From positions 3,720,001 to 3,784,000 of the forward strand of contig NZ_CP123228.1 of the NCBI RefSeq assembly GCF_029855045.1: a stretch of DNA of 64,000 nt, in the 5' to 3' direction. Numbering within the stretch: the first letter of the stretch is position 1; every line of letters begins with the position of its first letter. Of the stretch, positions 62,954 through 64,000 are shown one piece after another. The notes below the pieces were generated by a model. That model ran no database searches and was not told the DNA's origin. It saw only the letters and a list, made by a program, of their open reading frames with translations. This stretch comes from Piscinibacter sp. XHJ-5. Its GTDB lineage: Bacteria; Pseudomonadota; Gammaproteobacteria; Burkholderiales; Burkholderiaceae_C. Both the position numbers and the translations under genes were made by a program.

Positions 62954-63889
62954 CTACATGCCCGACAGCACCCTCAGGTGCACCGCCACGCTGCGCGCCA
63001 GCGCGCCCAGCGCATAGCCTCCCTCGAGGCAGGACACGATGCGACCCTGCGCATGGCGGTCGGCCACGTCCTTGATGCGTCGGGTGATCCACTCGTAGTC
63101 GGCTTCCACCAGCCCGAGCTGACCCAGCTCGTCGTCGCGATGGGCATCGAAGCCGGCGGACACGAAGATCATCTCGGGGCGGAAGCTTTCGAGGCGCGGC
63201 ATCCACATCGCCTCGATCATCGCGCGCACCTCGCCGCCGCGGGTGTACGGCGGCACCGGTACGTTGACCATGTTGGTGCCCTTGGGCACGGCGCCGCTGT
63301 AGGGGTACAGCGGGTGCTGGAAGATGCTGACCATCAGCACGCGCTCGTCGCCGGCGATGATGTCCTCGGTGCCGTTCCCGTGGTGCACGTCGAAGTCGAC
63401 GATGGCCACCCGCTTCAGGCCGCGCACGTCGAGCGCGTGGCGCGCCGCGATCGCGACGTTGTTCAGGAAGCAGAACCCCATCGCCTGGTCGCGGGTGGCG
63501 TGATGGCCGGGCGGGCGCACGGCGCAGAACGCGCTGTCGACGTCGTGGTCGATCACCGCATCGGTGGCCGCGACCGCCGCGCCGGCGGCACGCTGCACCG
63601 CGTCCCAGGTGGCCGGGCAGGCGGTGGTGTCGGGATCGATCGCTCGCGAGTGGCCGCTTTGCTTCACCGTTTCGAGGAAGTCCCGCAGCTCGGCGATGTA
63701 GCGGCTGCTGTGCGCCAGCTCCGCGTCGCTCAGGCTCACCGGCGGCGCCTCGCGCATCTCGAGCGCGATGTCGAGCCCGGTGGCCCGCAGGTGGTCGCCG
63801 ATCGCGTCGAGGCGCTGCGGGCATTCGGGATGACCCGGTCCCATGTCGTGTGCGCGGCAATCGGAGTGGCTGTAAAAGGCGGTGGACAT
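62954..63889 (-). CDS. Histone-deacetylase-family amidohydrolase
   Basis: Zinc-dependent deacetylase or amidohydrolase of the acetoin-utilisation/HDAC superfamily. Seen: YSHSDCRAHDMGPGHPECPQRL, VRPPGHHATRDQAMGFCFLNN with the catalytic His pair, VAIVDFDVHHGNGTEDI with the zinc Asp/His, SAGFDAHRDDELG with the third zinc Asp, and SCLEGGYALGALA. 311 residues from ATG 63889. Natural substrates could be acetylated polyamines or proteins; not decidable from sequence. Divergent from the last gene. Confidence 0.93.
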   Translation of the reverse strand: MSTAFYSHSDCRAHDMGPGHPECPQRLDAIGDHLRATGLDIALEMREAPPVSLSDAELAHSSRYIAELRDFLETVKQSGHSRAIDPDTTACPATWDAVQRAAGAAVAATDAVIDHDVDSAFCAVRPPGHHATRDQAMGFCFLNNVAIAARHALDVRGLKRVAIVDFDVHHGNGTEDIIAGDERVLMVSIFQHPLYPYSGAVPKGTNMVNVPVPPYTRGGEVRAMIEAMWMPRLESFRPEMIFVSAGFDAHRDDELGQLGLVEADYEWITRRIKDVADRHAQGRIVSCLEGGYALGALARSVAVHLRVLSGM

Positions 63890-63929
63890 CTTGGCTTGGC
63901 GCTCCGATTTTTCGGGTATGGTCAGCCGC

Positions 63930-64000
63930 ATGCCATCACCGCTTGCAGCTCAGCTCGCCCGGTTGATCGACCAGATTAGCACGATCATCGTCGGCAAACG
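63930..64000 (+). CDS. Probable MoxR-family AAA+ ATPase (only first ~23 codons in window)
   Basis: ATG 63930 reads MPSPLAAQLARLIDQISTII then VGK before the window ends. A LIDQ-type helix followed by IIVGK is how MoxR ATPases begin just before their first conserved helix, as I remember the family. Only 40 bp separates it from the divergent deacetylase-family gene, so promoters overlap. The identification rests on a very short segment. Confidence 0.5.
   Translation, partial: MPSPLAAQLARLIDQISTIIVGK

Overview
The window looks like chromosomal DNA of a high-GC betaproteobacterium. The gene order pyrG-kdsA-eno-ftsB, the trimeric porin, the orphan Bug-type periplasmic receptors and the intergenic stem-loop repeat near 16.4 kb all point to Burkholderiales, perhaps the Rubrivivax-Leptothrix-Rhizobacter group. 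This placement is an inference; no rRNA or marker search was possible.

Layout. 1-1849 is a truncated membrane-bound diguanylate cyclase, followed by about 740 bp without an intact gene. That gap holds several strong hairpins and a decayed copy of the mutS leader plus its first 25 codons (2106-2342). From there to the intact mutS leader (36031) runs a block of about 33.7 kb devoted almost entirely to catabolism. Its first module (2594-11082) is a complete mhp pathway for 3-(3-hydroxyphenyl)propionate: mhpR diverging from mhpC-A-B-D-bug-F-E. A SNF2 helicase and an unknown gene follow. The second module is a pair of divergent operons meeting at a GntR regulator near 27.2-27.4 kb. The leftward operon (27192 to 14474) encodes an ADP-forming acyl-CoA ligase, a PimC/PimD-like acyl-CoA dehydrogenase pair, a Bug receptor, a thiolase with its DUF35 partner, a CaiB CoA-transferase, a LigB-type ring-cleavage enzyme, three RraA/LigK-like aldolases, a crotonase and a thioesterase. 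The rightward operon (27384 to 35059) encodes the regulator, a RidA protein, a LigJ-like hydratase, a Rieske oxygenase, a Bug receptor, the matching reductase, a crotonase and a hydroxyacyl-CoA dehydrogenase. Together they suggest ring hydroxylation, extradiol cleavage, hydration and aldol cleavage, coupled to CoA-dependent beta-oxidation, of an aromatic compound I cannot name.

From 36188 the content is housekeeping: mutS overlapping an Anbu proteasome-like peptidase, pyrG-kdsA-eno-ftsB, pnuC plus a nicotinamide riboside kinase-like gene, gamma-carbonic anhydrase/Hsp33, a DUF455 ferritin-like protein, an amino-acid ABC receptor and permease, a porin and marC. From 51 kb on come a TMTC-like membrane protein, a DUF3617 protein, a MalT-like LuxR regulator diverging from a cupin, a hemerythrin pair with a dihaem cytochrome c, mscS-ggt, a small exported protein, a histone-deacetylase-family amidohydrolase, and the first codons of a probable MoxR ATPase at the right edge.

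The two most notable signals are linked. The mutS 5' region occurs twice as an ungapped, roughly 90% identical direct repeat that brackets the catabolic block. Comparing the two copies also reveals a hairpin with compensatory changes that hides the mutS ribosome-binding site, inside a short upstream reading frame that overlaps the mutS start.
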